From contig JAFTIZ010000034.1 in assembly GCA_017456645.1 (NCBI GenBank), positions 1 through 46,648 of the forward strand: 46,648 nucleotides of DNA, given 5' to 3'. Positions within the stretch are counted from its first letter, which is position 1. Each line of letters opens with the position of its first letter. Shown in pieces: positions 1 to 10,700 of the stretch. The notes beneath the pieces are model-generated. The model did no database searches. It was not told the DNA's origin and saw only the letters and a program-made list of their open reading frames with translations. The translations under genes and the position numbers were made by a program. The stretch is from Oscillospiraceae bacterium. GTDB lineage: Bacteria; Bacillota; Clostridia; Oscillospirales; Oscillospiraceae.

Positions 1-84
1 TACATAGATTACTACAATAATAGGCGCATCAAGGCAAGATTAAAGGGCTTGCCGCCTGCATTACACAGACAGCAAGCCCTTTCA
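1..84. repeat. Terminal direct repeat, copy 1 (identical to 46565-46648)
   Basis: Bases 1-84 are identical to 46565-46648 by direct reading, in the same orientation. Both lie in the 3' part of the IS3 orfB. The repeat is explained by two same-orientation IS copies, or by one collapsed copy in a circular assembly path. Confidence 0.97.
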
Positions 85-93
85 ACAGCTTAA
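1..93 (+). CDS. IS3-family transposase OrfB, C-terminal fragment (cut by window start)
   Basis: Reading from base 1 gives the last 30 residues of OrfB, starting YIDYYNNRR and ending LSTA before TAA at 91-93. The YYNxxR segment is the usual C-terminal signature of IS3/IS150-type integrase-fold transposases. The first 84 bases are identical to 46565-46648, the last bases of the window, where the rest of the same protein is encoded in the same frame. It is truncated by the window edge and not visibly mutated. Confidence 0.88.
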   Translation, partial: YIDYYNNRRIKARLKGLPPALHRQQALSTA

Positions 94-109
94 ACAATTT
101 GAGTTAGAA

Positions 110-139
110 ATATTTGTCTAACTTTTTGGGGTCACTTCA
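110..139. repeat. Right terminal inverted repeat of the IS3-family element
   Basis: The reverse complement begins TGAAGTGACCCC and contains GTTAGACAAATAT. It pairs with the left repeat at 45401-45430. The outermost bases TG...CA fit IS3-family ends. The flanking base triplets differ (AAT after 139, TTA before 45401), so no target-site duplication joins these two ends. Confidence 0.85.
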
Positions 140-203
140 AATTCGAAGGCGGTTTTAATTTGGTTTCTCTGTGAATTTGGGATATTGGATATTGAACTTT
201 CTA

Positions 204-232
204 TTGACGGATACTTGCATTTATGGTAGTAT
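204..232 (+). promoter_or_regulatory. Sigma-A-type promoter for the 304 lipoprotein
   Basis: TTGACG at 204-209 and TAGTAT at 227-232 are separated by 17 bases. Transcription would start near 239, giving a leader of about 65 bases that ends in the strong AGGAGGA ribosome-binding site at 292-298. The promoter lies outside the IS remnant. Confidence 0.7.
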
Positions 233-303
233 ATATGGGATAATGGCTGAGAATATGGCTGTTTTTTGAACAATTTGTGAATTTAGAATTCAGGAGGAAC
301 AGA

Positions 304-3138
304 ATGAGTAATTTTAAGAAGTTCTTTTCGTTGCTGCTGGTCGTTGTCATGGTGCTGTCCATGTTCGCCGGCTGTAATGACTCCGGTAGCCAGGGAGGCA
401 CTGAGCCCAGTGAGAACACCTCCGGCGAGACCGGCACCTATAGTGTTACTGTCAAGTCTGCCGGTGGCATGAAGATGGAAGGTGTTACTGTTTACATTTT
501 CCGTGATGAAGCCAAGACTGATATGGTCGATTACGGCGAGACTGATAAGAACGGCAAGGCATCCTTCGATCTGGCGAAGGGTGGCACCTATTACATCGGT
601 CTGGATGGCCTGCCCAAGGGCTATGAGGTGAAGGATACCTATGGCTTCACCAGCAATTCCGCTCAGATTACGGTCAAGTCCTCTGTGATCACGGACGAGA
701 CGCTGTCCTCCGTTTCTTCTCTGAAGCTGGGCGATGTCATGTATGACTTTGAGGTTACCACCCCTGCCGGCGAGAAGTTCAAGCTGTCTGAGGAGCTGAA
801 GCAGAAGGACATGGTCCTGATCAACTTCTGGTATACCACTTGCACTTGGTGTATCAAGGAGTTCCCCTACATGGAGGAAGCTTACCAAATGTATAAGGAC
901 GACGTTGGTATCATCGCTGTGGATTATCTGGATGACAGCAACGATGCTGTTGCGGCTTTCCAGAGCACCTACGGTCTGACCTTCCCTATGGCAACCTGCC
1001 CGTCCAACTGGTTCAGCATTTTTGGCACTCAGGGTGCGCCTACTTCTATTATCGTTGACCGTTACGGTGTGATCTGCCACATCGAGGAGGGTGCTCTGAC
1101 CAGCCTGCGTCCTTTCACCAGCATTTTCGAGCACTTCACCGGTGATGATTACGAGCAGAAGGTTCTGACCAGTCTGGATGATATCGTTACCAATGTCAAG
1201 CCTACCTACGATATGCCCAGCTCCGACGAGATCGGTGCTGTGATCAATAACGGCGATGTTCAGGTTTCCTACCGTGGCGAAGAGAAGGATGAGTATGCAT
1301 GGCCCTTCATTATCACCGAGAAGAATGGCGTATCCTGCATCAAGTCCTCCAACTCTTTGATCGAGGCTTCCTATTCCATCCTGTACGCCGATGTTACCCT
1401 GAAGGCCGGTGAAGCCATTGGCTTTGATTATCTGATCTCTTCTGAGCGCGGCGCGGATGTGCTTCATGTTATTGTTGATGACGAGCCCATCTACACCATT
1501 TCCGGCGTTTCTGATGTGGAGGAGTGGAAGTCCGCATATCCCTGGGTCGCCGACAAGGACGGAACTTATGAAGTGGCACTTTGCTACATTAAGGACGATT
1601 CCACCGATGAGGGCGAAGATGCTGCATACATTAAGAATATGCGCGTCTGCAGTGCTTCTGAGATCGATGTGGATACTTATTTGCCTCGTCAGGCTGCCAC
1701 TAGTGAGGACGGTTTTGAGTATCAGTATGTGGATGTGTTCTACAACTCCAAGGATGGATACTATCACGTGGGTTCCGTAAACGGTCCTCTGCTGCTGGCC
1801 AATATGAACGCCGGCTACACCGAGTTTAATGACAACAAGACTCTGTGGAACATCGTATATGACGATGCGCTCATGCTCGATGGTGAGTTGCTCTATGATA
1901 AGATGGTCAGCTACTTCTCGTATGCCTCCAACTCTTCTCTGATCGGCTATTGCACCGTCAATAAGGAACTGGCTGTTTACCTGAAGGCGATTGCCGATCT
2001 GGCTGGATTCAGCGACGACGAGAACGAGTGGCTGAAGATGTGTAAGTACTACGAGGCTTACGGTAAGAACGTCAAGCAGCTGCAGGATCCTATCAAGGGT
2101 CTGGCTCCGTTCTCCGCTTATGAGGCTAAGCTAGGCAAGAATATTTCTTCCAACAGCTTCTACTATGATACTGCTATCATCCCCAGAGGCAAGCTGGCTA
2201 AGTTCGTTCCCACCAAGTCCGGTGTTTACCGCATCACCTCCAGATCTGAGTCCGATCATGGTGTTGATGGCTGGATCTTTGACGGCAATCGTAACGAACT
2301 GCTGGTCTATGAGATGGACGAGCGCCTGTACAATGACAGCAACAACGTTTCTATGGTCTTCTACATGAAGGCTGGAGAGGCCTACTACATCGACATTGCT
2401 TTCTGGGATGTTTATGAGGTTGGCTATATCTACTACGATATTGAGTATGTTGCTCCTACTCTGCAGCACTTCCGTCTGGCTTCTCCCGGCTACTTCACCT
2501 ATGACAGCAATGCCACCGGTGATGCCATGTACCACCTGATTGCCGGCGGCATCGATGTGGTTTTGGGTTCTGACGGCTATTACTATGAGGACCTGGGCAA
2601 CGGCAAGCGCGGCAGTAAGCTGTATGCTGACTTCACCGGTGTTACCAGTTTGTTCTCCAACCCCATTTCCACCGTTAATTCCTATGATGAAAATGGCAAT
2701 CTTATCCGTGATGACCAGGGTAATATCGTTAAGATCAAGGGTATGATCGACATGGGCGGCTTCGACTTCAGCAAGACTGAGGAGGATCTGTATATCCTTG
2801 GTGTGATGGCTAAGCATAACAATGACATTGAAGCTACCAAGGAATACCTGAAGAACACCTGGGGCGAAGAATATGACGCTAACGCCAAGCAGTATCAGAT
2901 CGAGGACGTATTTGAGGGTAAGTATCACGGCGGCGGCGAGGATCTGACCGCTGAGATCAGCAAGTATTTGTCTAAGATGTACAGCGGCTCTGCCAAGGAG
3001 CGCGTTGGCTGCGTTGAGGTGGATGTCAAGCTGGCTGAGATTCTGCAGAAGCTGATGGATAAGTACACCTTCTCCGGTGTTGATCATTCCTGGGTTAAGC
3101 TGTGCTACTACTATGACTACCTGGGCCCTGAGGCTTGA
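304..3138 (+). CDS. Large lipoprotein with transthyretin-like domain and TlpA/ResA-type thioredoxin domain
   Basis: The start at 304 is chosen because AGGAGGA sits 5 bases upstream; a GTG at 277 lacks such a site. The 944-residue product has a lipoprotein signal peptide ending in MFAG-C24, then a Ser/Gly/Thr-rich linker. Residues about 44-115 form a transthyretin-like (Cna-B/carboxypeptidase-regulatory-like) domain. Residues about 140-285 form a thioredoxin fold with C180-T-W-C183 and a cis-proline motif GAPT. The rest is not a family I recognise: a jelly-roll-like stretch, a beta-rich stretch, and a unit around 477-587 that recurs around 751-941 (KMCKYYEAYG versus KLCYYYDYLG). It probably acts on disulfides or cofactors on the outer membrane face. 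The next lipoprotein starts 11 bases later and shares the first two domains. Thioredoxin assignment is firm; the substrate is unknown. Confidence 0.85.
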   Translation: MSNFKKFFSLLLVVVMVLSMFAGCNDSGSQGGTEPSENTSGETGTYSVTVKSAGGMKMEGVTVYIFRDEAKTDMVDYGETDKNGKASFDLAKGGTYYIGLDGLPKGYEVKDTYGFTSNSAQITVKSSVITDETLSSVSSLKLGDVMYDFEVTTPAGEKFKLSEELKQKDMVLINFWYTTCTWCIKEFPYMEEAYQMYKDDVGIIAVDYLDDSNDAVAAFQSTYGLTFPMATCPSNWFSIFGTQGAPTSIIVDRYGVICHIEEGALTSLRPFTSIFEHFTGDDYEQKVLTSLDDIVTNVKPTYDMPSSDEIGAVINNGDVQVSYRGEEKDEYAWPFIITEKNGVSCIKSSNSLIEASYSILYADVTLKAGEAIGFDYLISSERGADVLHVIVDDEPIYTISGVSDVEEWKSAYPWVADKDGTYEVALCYIKDDSTDEGEDAAYIKNMRVCSASEIDVDTYLPRQAATSEDGFEYQYVDVFYNSKDGYYHVGSVNGPLLLANMNAGYTEFNDNKTLWNIVYDDALMLDGELLYDKMVSYFSYASNSSLIGYCTVNKELAVYLKAIADLAGFSDDENEWLKMCKYYEAYGKNVKQLQDPIKGLAPFSAYEAKLGKNISSNSFYYDTAIIPRGKLAKFVPTKSGVYRITSRSESDHGVDGWIFDGNRNELLVYEMDERLYNDSNNVSMVFYMKAGEAYYIDIAFWDVYEVGYIYYDIEYVAPTLQHFRLASPGYFTYDSNATGDAMYHLIAGGIDVVLGSDGYYYEDLGNGKRGSKLYADFTGVTSLFSNPISTVNSYDENGNLIRDDQGNIVKIKGMIDMGGFDFSKTEEDLYILGVMAKHNNDIEATKEYLKNTWGEEYDANAKQYQIEDVFEGKYHGGGEDLTAEISKYLSKMYSGSAKERVGCVEVDVKLAEILQKLMDKYTFSGVDHSWVKLCYYYDYLGPEA

Positions 3139-3149
3139 GGCGGGGCTAT

Positions 3150-4028
3150 ATGAAAAAGAGCCTGTTTTTACGGTTTGTTGCAGTGGTCATAACTCTGGTT
3201 ATGACCACCGCAATGACCGCTTGCAATCACAATGATCCTGCGCAAACGCAGGATCCTGATGTTACCTATACGGTCACAGTGGTCAACCGGGGCGATACAC
3301 CCATTGCGAAATGCTCCATTGAAATCTATTCGGATGCTTCTCTCGAGAATCAGATCTATAAGGGTATTGCGGATGCTCAAGGTAAGATCACCTTTACTGC
3401 AAAGCCCTCTACAGAATATGTGGCTGTGCTTTCGAAGCTGCCTGCCGGCTATCACGTGGCAGAGCATTATCTGTTAAGAGGGCAGAGCACTACCATTGTA
3501 CTGTCTGCCGCTGCTTTAACAGAAACTGATATGGATACGGTCAAGTATTCTCTGGGTGATGTGGTCATGGATTTTTCGGTAACCACTCCTGATGGGGAAG
3601 AAGTAACATTGTCCGGACTCCTGCAGGAAAAGAAGGCGGTCGTACTGAACTTTTGGTTCCTGAACTGCGATCCGTGTAAGATGGAGTTTCCGTACATTCA
3701 GCAGGGATATGAGCAGTTTAGTGATGATATCGCGGTGCTTGCTCTGAACCCCTATGACGGTACTGCTGAAGATGTAGCTAATTTTCAAAATACGAACGGT
3801 TATACGTTTACCATGGCAAAATGCGATAGCCGCTGGCAGAAAATGATGGACATTCAAGCATATCCGACTACAGTGATCATTGATCGCTTCGGCAATATCT
3901 GTCTGATCCACAGAGGTATGCTGAAGGATACCCAATCTTTTGTGGATATGGTAAGCTATTTTGTTCGTGATGATTACGAACAGCAATTTTTCAAAAGCGC
4001 CGGTAGAATTCCGGTGTCTGATAAGTGA
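3150..4028 (+). CDS. Lipoprotein with transthyretin-like domain and TlpA/ResA-type thioredoxin domain
   Basis: A 292-residue lipoprotein. ATG at 3150 follows GAGGCGGGG. The signal peptide ends in AMTA-C25. A transthyretin-like domain spans about 40-115 (YTVTVVNRGDTPIAKC). The thioredoxin-like domain at about 130-275 has C173-D-P-C176, an FWFLNC strand before it, and YPTT as the cis-proline loop. Cx-Pro-C is the typical TlpA/ResA active site, unlike CTWC in the gene before. It is essentially the N-terminal third of that neighbour, so the two look like paralogues made by duplication. The 11-base gap implies co-transcription. Expected role: membrane-anchored thiol-disulfide oxidoreductase outside the cell. 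Its partner is not identifiable from sequence. Confidence 0.85.
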   Translation: MKKSLFLRFVAVVITLVMTTAMTACNHNDPAQTQDPDVTYTVTVVNRGDTPIAKCSIEIYSDASLENQIYKGIADAQGKITFTAKPSTEYVAVLSKLPAGYHVAEHYLLRGQSTTIVLSAAALTETDMDTVKYSLGDVVMDFSVTTPDGEEVTLSGLLQEKKAVVLNFWFLNCDPCKMEFPYIQQGYEQFSDDIAVLALNPYDGTAEDVANFQNTNGYTFTMAKCDSRWQKMMDIQAYPTTVIIDRFGNICLIHRGMLKDTQSFVDMVSYFVRDDYEQQFFKSAGRIPVSDK

Positions 4029-4047
4029 AAAAGGAGAGTAATATTAT

Positions 4048-4476
4048 ATGAAGACCATGATGAAGATTTTGGCTCTTGTTATGGCGCTGGCCATGGTTCT
4101 GTGTCTGGTTGCCTGCACCGATAACGGCAAGCCTGCTAACACCGATCCCACTGGCTCCTCCGAGCCTGCCCCCAGTACCGATCCTACCACTTCTTCTGAG
4201 CCCGAGGCTACCGAGGACGGTAAGAAGGAATATACCGTTGTCGTGAAGGATGCCGATGGCAACCCTGTTTCCGGCGTGCTGGTTCAGATCTGCAAGGACG
4301 GCGCTACCTGCTTCACTCCTTCCAGAACCGATGACAACGGCTGCGCAGTCTGGAACCTGGAAGAGGCTACCGATTACTATGGCACCGTTTCCTCTCTGGA
4401 AGAGGGTATGCCTAAGGAGTATTTCGGCGATCAGTTCGAAGTGACCCTGGTATACACTCCGCCTGTGACAGAGTAA
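4048..4476 (+). CDS. Small lipoprotein with a single transthyretin-like (Cna-B-like) domain
   Basis: A 142-residue lipoprotein. ATG at 4048 is preceded by AAAAGGAGAG. The signal peptide ends in LVA-C23 and is followed by a low-complexity Thr/Ser/Pro/Glu linker (about 24-60) typical of surface lipoproteins. Residues about 62-138 (EYTVVVKDADGNPVSGV) form the same transthyretin-like domain found in the two genes before it, but without thioredoxin. The domain contains two cysteines (CKDGATC) and a third before the C-terminus. It closes the three-gene lipoprotein group and is followed by a strong terminator. Possibly a binding or structural partner of the two thioredoxin lipoproteins; this is inference from position and shared domain. 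Confidence 0.82.
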   Translation: MKTMMKILALVMALAMVLCLVACTDNGKPANTDPTGSSEPAPSTDPTTSSEPEATEDGKKEYTVVVKDADGNPVSGVLVQICKDGATCFTPSRTDDNGCAVWNLEEATDYYGTVSSLEEGMPKEYFGDQFEVTLVYTPPVTE

Positions 4477-4500
4477 TCCCATAAATTTGTTTTTCAGGAA

Positions 4501-4536
4501 AATACCCATCCCGGTTGGTCGGGATGGGTATTTTTT
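4501..4536 (+). terminator. Intrinsic terminator after the lipoprotein group
   Basis: A perfect 13-base-pair stem (AATACCCATCCCG at 4501-4513 with 4520-4532), a 6-base loop and a T run to 4536. Confidence 0.93.
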
Positions 4537-4655
4537 GCATATTTTCTCGTATAATTTGGATAATCCACAGTACACGGACAAATGTATTAGATTGTGTCTT
4601 TCGTCAAAATACATAACAAATACCGCTGTTCACAGTTTGTTTTTGAATATTATTC

Positions 4656-4684
4656 TTGCATTTATGTCAAAAATAAGGTATAAT
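4656..4684 (+). promoter_or_regulatory. Sigma-A-type promoter for the giant protease gene
   Basis: TTGCAT at 4656-4661 and TATAAT at 4679-4684 with a 17-base spacer. The promoter upstream of the ECF gene (43915-43943) has the same ATTCTTGCAT and GGTATAAT elements. The 4537-4655 stretch is AT-rich and shows no gene. Confidence 0.8.
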
Positions 4685-4735
4685 ACAATTTGGTATACTG
4701 CGTATAGAATATCTTAAGAAAGGCGAAAAGAACAG

Positions 4736-7700
4736 ATGAAGAAGAAATCCCTTAACAATGTAATTCGTGCATCTTGTATCTGCCTGCTCGTGGTTGCGCT
4801 GGTGATCGGTATCTTTGCTGTGCCCAACGGTGAGGTCTCCGGTTACAACGCTTCTTACATCGAGTTGATGGATAATGCTCCGAAGCTGAACCTTAAGGAC
4901 TATCTGGATAGTTCGGTTATGTTTGAGCTTCCCAGCACCGTCAAGGATGATGATCAGATCTCCGTTATCATCACCGTTGACGTTGCTAACCTGATGGATG
5001 CATATGAAGCCGGTGACAAGACCATGAGCTTCAAGGACTATGCTCTTTACAGCGAAGAGGCTGCCGAGATCGACGAGCAGATCGCTGCCGAGCGGGCAAA
5101 GGTCCTGGCTGCGCTGGATGATCAGAAGATTGCTTACGCCACCGGTGATTGCTATAATACGCTGCTCAGCGGTTTTGAGATCTCTATTAAGGCGGCTGAT
5201 TTTAAGGCTACCTGCAAGTCCTTGACCAAGGGGCAGGGCATCATCGTCAGCGAGGTCTACGAAAAGTGCGAGACTCAGCTGGTTGAGAATGAGGTTAATG
5301 TGTTTAGCACCGGTATTTTCAACAGCTCCGGCTGTGGCTATGACGGCAGCGGCATGGTCGTTGCGGTTTTGGATACCGGTCTGGACTCCAACCACACCGC
5401 ATTCTCTACCAACAACTTCACCTCCAATAAGCTGGGCCTGACCTACAAGGACGTGGCTGCGCTGGTTGGCAAGACCGTCGCTAACAAGATGTACGGCGGC
5501 CTGACCGTGGACGATGTTTACATCAATGACAAGGTTCCTTTCGGCTACGATTATGCTGATAACGATCCTGACGTTTACTCCACCCACAATAACCACGGTA
5601 CTCACGTTTCCGGCGTTATTGTCGGTAAGGACGATGTCATCACCGGTGTTGCACCCAATGCGCAGCTGGTGTCCATGAAGATCTTCTCCGATGTTTATGA
5701 TTCCGCTATCAGCAGCTGGATATTGTCCGCTCTGGAGGACTGCGTCATTCTGGGCGTTGATGTGGTCAATATGTCTCTGGGTACTGCCTGCGGCTTTGCC
5801 CGTGAGTCTGATGAGGAGATCATGAACGGCGTTTACGACAAGCTGCGTAATGCCGGTATCTCTGTCATTGTTGCCGCTTCCAACAGCTATTCTTCCGCCT
5901 TCGGCTCTGAGAAGAACGGTAACCTGCCTCTGACCTCCAACCCCGATACGGGTACGGTCGGTTCTCCCGGTACTTACAAGGGCGTTATGTCCGTTGCCTC
6001 CATCAACGGTGAGGAGACCCCTTACCTGAAGTTCGGTGATAAGATCATCTACTTCGACGAGGCAAACAATGGCGCAGCCAAGGAGCTTGACTTTGTTAAG
6101 AACCTGCTGGGCGATGAGACCTCCAAGGATTTGGAATTTGTGGTGATCCCCGGTGTCGGACGTAGTGCGGACTATACCGGTATGGATGTTAAGGGAAAGA
6201 TCGCGCTGGTGCGCCGTGGCTCTAACACCTTCGAGGAAAAGGCTATGATTGCCGAGGCGCAGGGTGCGGCCGGTATCATCATCTATAATAATGTTTCCGG
6301 TGATATCAAGATGAACGTCGGTGACGCAAAGCTGGCTGTCTGTTCCATCTCTCAGGACGATGGTAAGATGCTGGCTGCTGCCGGCGGTGGCAAGCTGACC
6401 ATCAGTGTGGATCAGACTTCCGGTCCTTTCATCTCCGATTTCTCTTCCTGGGGTCCTACTCCCAGCCTGAATATTAAGCCTGAGATTACTGCTCACGGCG
6501 GTAACATTCTGTCCTCCGTCACAGGTGGCGGCTATGACCGTCTGTCCGGTACCTCCATGGCTTGTCCCAACCTGGCCGGTGTGGTTATCCTGCTGCGTCA
6601 GTATGTTGTTGAGAATTTCCCCAGCATCGCAAATGACAATGTTAAGGTCAATGAGATGGTTAATAAACTGATGATGTCCACCGCGGATATCGCGCTGAAC
6701 ACCAACGGTCTGCCTTACGCTGTGCGTAAGCAGGGTGCGGGTCTTGCGAACCTGACCAGTTGCCTGAACACTAAGGCCTACCTGACCACCTTCGATAAGA
6801 ATGGCGACGCCATGGATAAGCCCAAGCTGGAGCTGGGCGACGATCCCAAGAAGACCGGCGTTTATGAAATGACTTTCGCCATTACCAACTTCGGCTCTTC
6901 CACTCTGGCTTATGACCTGGGCGGTTACGTCCTGACCGAGGGCGTCAGCGACACTAAGACCAATGCCGGTGAGACCACTGTTACCGAAGAGGCTTATGCT
7001 CTGGACGGCGCCATCGAGATCGTTTCCGTTTCCGGCGGCAGCGTCAATGGCAAGAACATCTCCGTTGAGGGCGGAAAGGAAGCCAAGGTCACCGTTAAGA
7101 TCACTCTGACCGACGCCGACAAGGCCTATCTGGATACGTCTTTCAAGAACGGTATGTATGTCGAGGGTTTCCTGACTCTGGAGGCTACCTCCGGCACTGA
7201 CGTGAACATGGGCGTACCTTATCTGGCTTTCTACGGCGATTGGACCAAGGCTCCCATGATGGACCTGGACTACTATGCCACCAATGCCGATGAGCTGGAT
7301 GACGGCATTAACCCCGAGGATAAGACCATGGCTGACGCCTACGCCACTCGTCCTATCGGCGGCGTGTCTGAGGACTACGTCAGCTATCTGGGTTCCTACT
7401 ACTTTATCCAGAACCCTGATGATATCGTGATCTCCGCTAACAGAGATTATATTGCCCTTTCCAATCAGGAGGGCACGATCCACTCTCTGCGCTTTGTGTG
7501 GGCCGGTCTGCTGCGTAATGCCGCAAAGATCGTGATCACTGTTACCGACGACACCACTGGCGAGGTCATCTTCGAGACGGTGGATGTTGATGTGCGTAAG
7601 TCCTACGGCGATGGCGGCTCCATCTATCCTGCTAACGTGGAGATTGAGTTCGATACCATGGATTACAACCTGTCCAACAACACCGAGTATACGGTTAAGC

Positions 7701-10700
7701 TGGTAGGTTACATGGACTACGGCGACGGCGGTCTGGAGACCAATGCCAGCAACGTCTTTGAGTTCCCGCTGGTGGTTGACTTCGAGGCTCCCACCGTTAC
7801 CGATGTTCAGTACTACTATGAATACGACAAGACCATGAAGAAGAACCGTCTGTATGCCAAGGTCGGCATCTACGACAATCACTTCACCATGGCTTCTCAG
7901 GTAGGTTACATTACCACGGATGTGGATTCCGAGGGTAACAGCTCCGCCGCTATGAAGGTATTCAGCAAGTACATGACTCCTGTGTATTCTCAGCGCAACA
8001 GCACTACTTACGTGACTTACGAGCTGACCGATTACATCTACACCATTAAGGAAGAGGCGCTGAATGCCAACTCCTTTGTTCTGACTGTTTACGACTACGC
8101 TTTGAACATGGCCACCTACGAGATCGGTCTGCCCGACGACTACGTGGACTTCTACTTCGATGCGCTGGAAGAGGGTCTGACCCTGAGCCCCAACGAAGTT
8201 TTCTCGCTGGAGCCTCTGGTTCATCCCAACACCGAGTGGGCTGAGCTGTTGGAGTTTACTTCATCTAAGGCCAGCGTTGTTCGTGTTGTCAACAACAAGC
8301 TGGTTGCTACCGGTTCCGGTATGGCCACTGTTAAGGTTCGTGACCCCGCCACCAACAAGAGCTTGACCTTCAAGGTCACGGTCTTGAAGGAAGGGGATGA
8401 GGGCTACCGCCGCTACGATAAGCCTGTTGCCGATGTGTTTAATCTGACCGGCTACACCACCATGAAGGCCTATTACATGGTTGATAGTAATGATAAGCTG
8501 CTGGGCGATACCGGCGATGTCCGTTTCTTCGACGGAAAGTACTCTCTGTCCATGTATCCGTCCGAATCCGTGGCGCTGAGCTACGATCTGGACGCATTCT
8601 TCCCCAACGATACCAAGGTCGTCTTTGAGACCAGTAACGAAAACATCGTCCAGATCACGCAGGGCGGTGTGGTTACGGCCAAGAAGGAAGGCTTTGCTTC
8701 TGTTACCATCCGTGTTTTGATGGATGATAAGTCCACTTACTATTCCGAGACGGTCACCATTGAGGTCAAGGATCCCTACGTTTACAACGGCGGCATCCTG
8801 AACCACTACTATGGTAACGGCGGTCTGGTCAATATCCCTGCTGATCTGTCCCTGACCGAGATCGGTTCCTTCGCGTTCTCTAACTTTGATTATGTTCAGA
8901 AGACTCCGGAAGAACTGGCCATAGATGATCAGTCCACCAGCAAGCAGTGGTACATTGGTGAAAACACCATTACCAAGGTTGTCATTCCCGAGGGCGTTAA
9001 GAAGATCAGCGCCTACGCCTTTGCGCAACTGACCGCTCTGGAAGAGATCGTCCTGCCGTCCACTCTGGAATCCATTGAGTACGGTGCGTTCTACGGCTGT
9101 AGCAAGCTGCAGAAGATCACCTTCAGCGGTGAGAACAATCTGTTCATCATCAACCAGAATGCATTTGAAAACTGTGACCTGCAGGGCACCATCGACCTGA
9201 CCGGCGCTTGCGTCATTTCTGACTATGCCTTCGCCGGCAACCAGGATCTGAAGGGCATTGTCACTGACGAGAGCCTGCTGTCCATCGGCCAGTACGCCTT
9301 CGCCGGCTGTAAGAGCCTGAAGGATGTGACCATTACTTCCGATAAGGTCAAGTACGGCGCATATGCCTTTACCGATTGCGAGGCGCTTGAGAGCTTCTAT
9401 GTCAACGCCTCCGTTCTGCCTGAGGGTATGTTCTACGAGTGCGAGAACCTATCTAAGGTCACCATCGGCCCCGACGTTAACGATATCGGCCCCTTCGCAT
9501 TCCGTACCACCAAGGTAGACACCTTCGAGATCAAGTCCGGCAATCAGGCCTTCAAGGTCCAGACCGGTAACGTGATTGTTTCCGCTGACGGCAAGACCCT
9601 GATCGCTGTTGCTCCCACCTTCCGCGGTGAGTTCAATGCTGAGTCTGTTGGTTCTGCTATTTCCGTCATCGGCAAGGGCGCGTTCTCTCACAACACTAAG
9701 ATCACCGCTGTTTCTCTGCCCAATGTTACTGTGGTAGGGGAGTACGGCTTCGGTTCTTCCACCGGCCTGACCGATGTTGAGCTGGGCGAGCTGACGCAGA
9801 TCGATGCCTACGGCTTCTTTGAAACGGCTATCACCAAGCTGCCTGACATGGCCGCTGATGTTACCCTCGGCAAGTACGCATTCTCTCACACCAATCTGGT
9901 CAGCGTCATCATCCCCGATGGCATGACTCTGCCTGAGGGCGTGTTCAGCGAGTGCCTGAAACTGAAGACCGTTATCATCGGCAACAATGTCAAGATTGGC
10001 AATTATGCCTTCTCCGTGGATAAGGATAACAGCTTCTCTATCGAGCACTATGACGAAGACGGTGAGAGATACTTCTACTACAAGTTCAACTCTGCACTGA
10101 CCAAGCTGATCATCGGTGACAATGCCGTAATTGGCAAGAATGCCTTCGCCTTTGCTACCGCCCTGGAGTCTGTTGCTCTGGGTGAGAATGCGATCATCGG
10201 CGACAGCGCCTTCTATAACAACAGCAGCCTGAAGGATATTGATCTATCCAAGGTTCAGTCCATCGGCAAGTATGCTTTCTCCGGCGACGAGTATAACGTT
10301 TGTCTGGACGACAGCATGAGCGTTCCCGCGGTTTCCAAGGATGGCTATTACATTACTCAGGCTCATGCCGCTAAGCTGAAGGTCGTGGATCTGAGCAGTG
10401 CCACCTCCGTTGGCGAGTACGCATTCGCTCTGTGCAGCGAACTGAAGGAAGTTGTTCTGGGTGAGAATATCACCGAGATCCCCACCTACGCCTTTGCAAG
10501 TTGTGAGGATCTTGAGAAGATCGATCTGAGCAAGGTCGTCACCATTGGCGACTACGCTTTCCAGGAGACCGAGAAGCTCCAGTCCGTGGACCTGTCCAGC
10601 GCTCAGGACATCGGCAAGTACGCTTTTGTTAACGGCGCTGTGCTGTCCAATGTGACTCTGAACTCCAATGGCTCCAACATTGCTGAGGGTGCCTTCTGCT

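Larger units (their letters stand above)
1..139 (+). mobile_element. Right end of an IS3-family insertion sequence (partial)
   Basis: The first 93 bases are the 3' end of an IS3 orfB and bases 110-139 are the right terminal inverted repeat. The reverse complement of 110-139 starts TGAAGTGACCCC and shares the core GTTAGACAA with the left end at 45401-45430 (22 of 30 positions match without gaps). The element edge is therefore base 139, ending ...TCACTTCA. The left part of this copy lies outside the window. Joining the 84-base overlap with the copy at the other end gives a full element of about 1303 bases, a normal IS3-family length. Confidence 0.9.

Noticed and set aside
4667-8224. A minus-strand open frame of about 1185 codons opposite the protease
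   Set aside because: It is a by-product of codon bias on the plus strand. It has no ribosome-binding site, reads as low-complexity Ile/Val/Gly/His-rich sequence, and lies opposite a gene with an intact catalytic triad.
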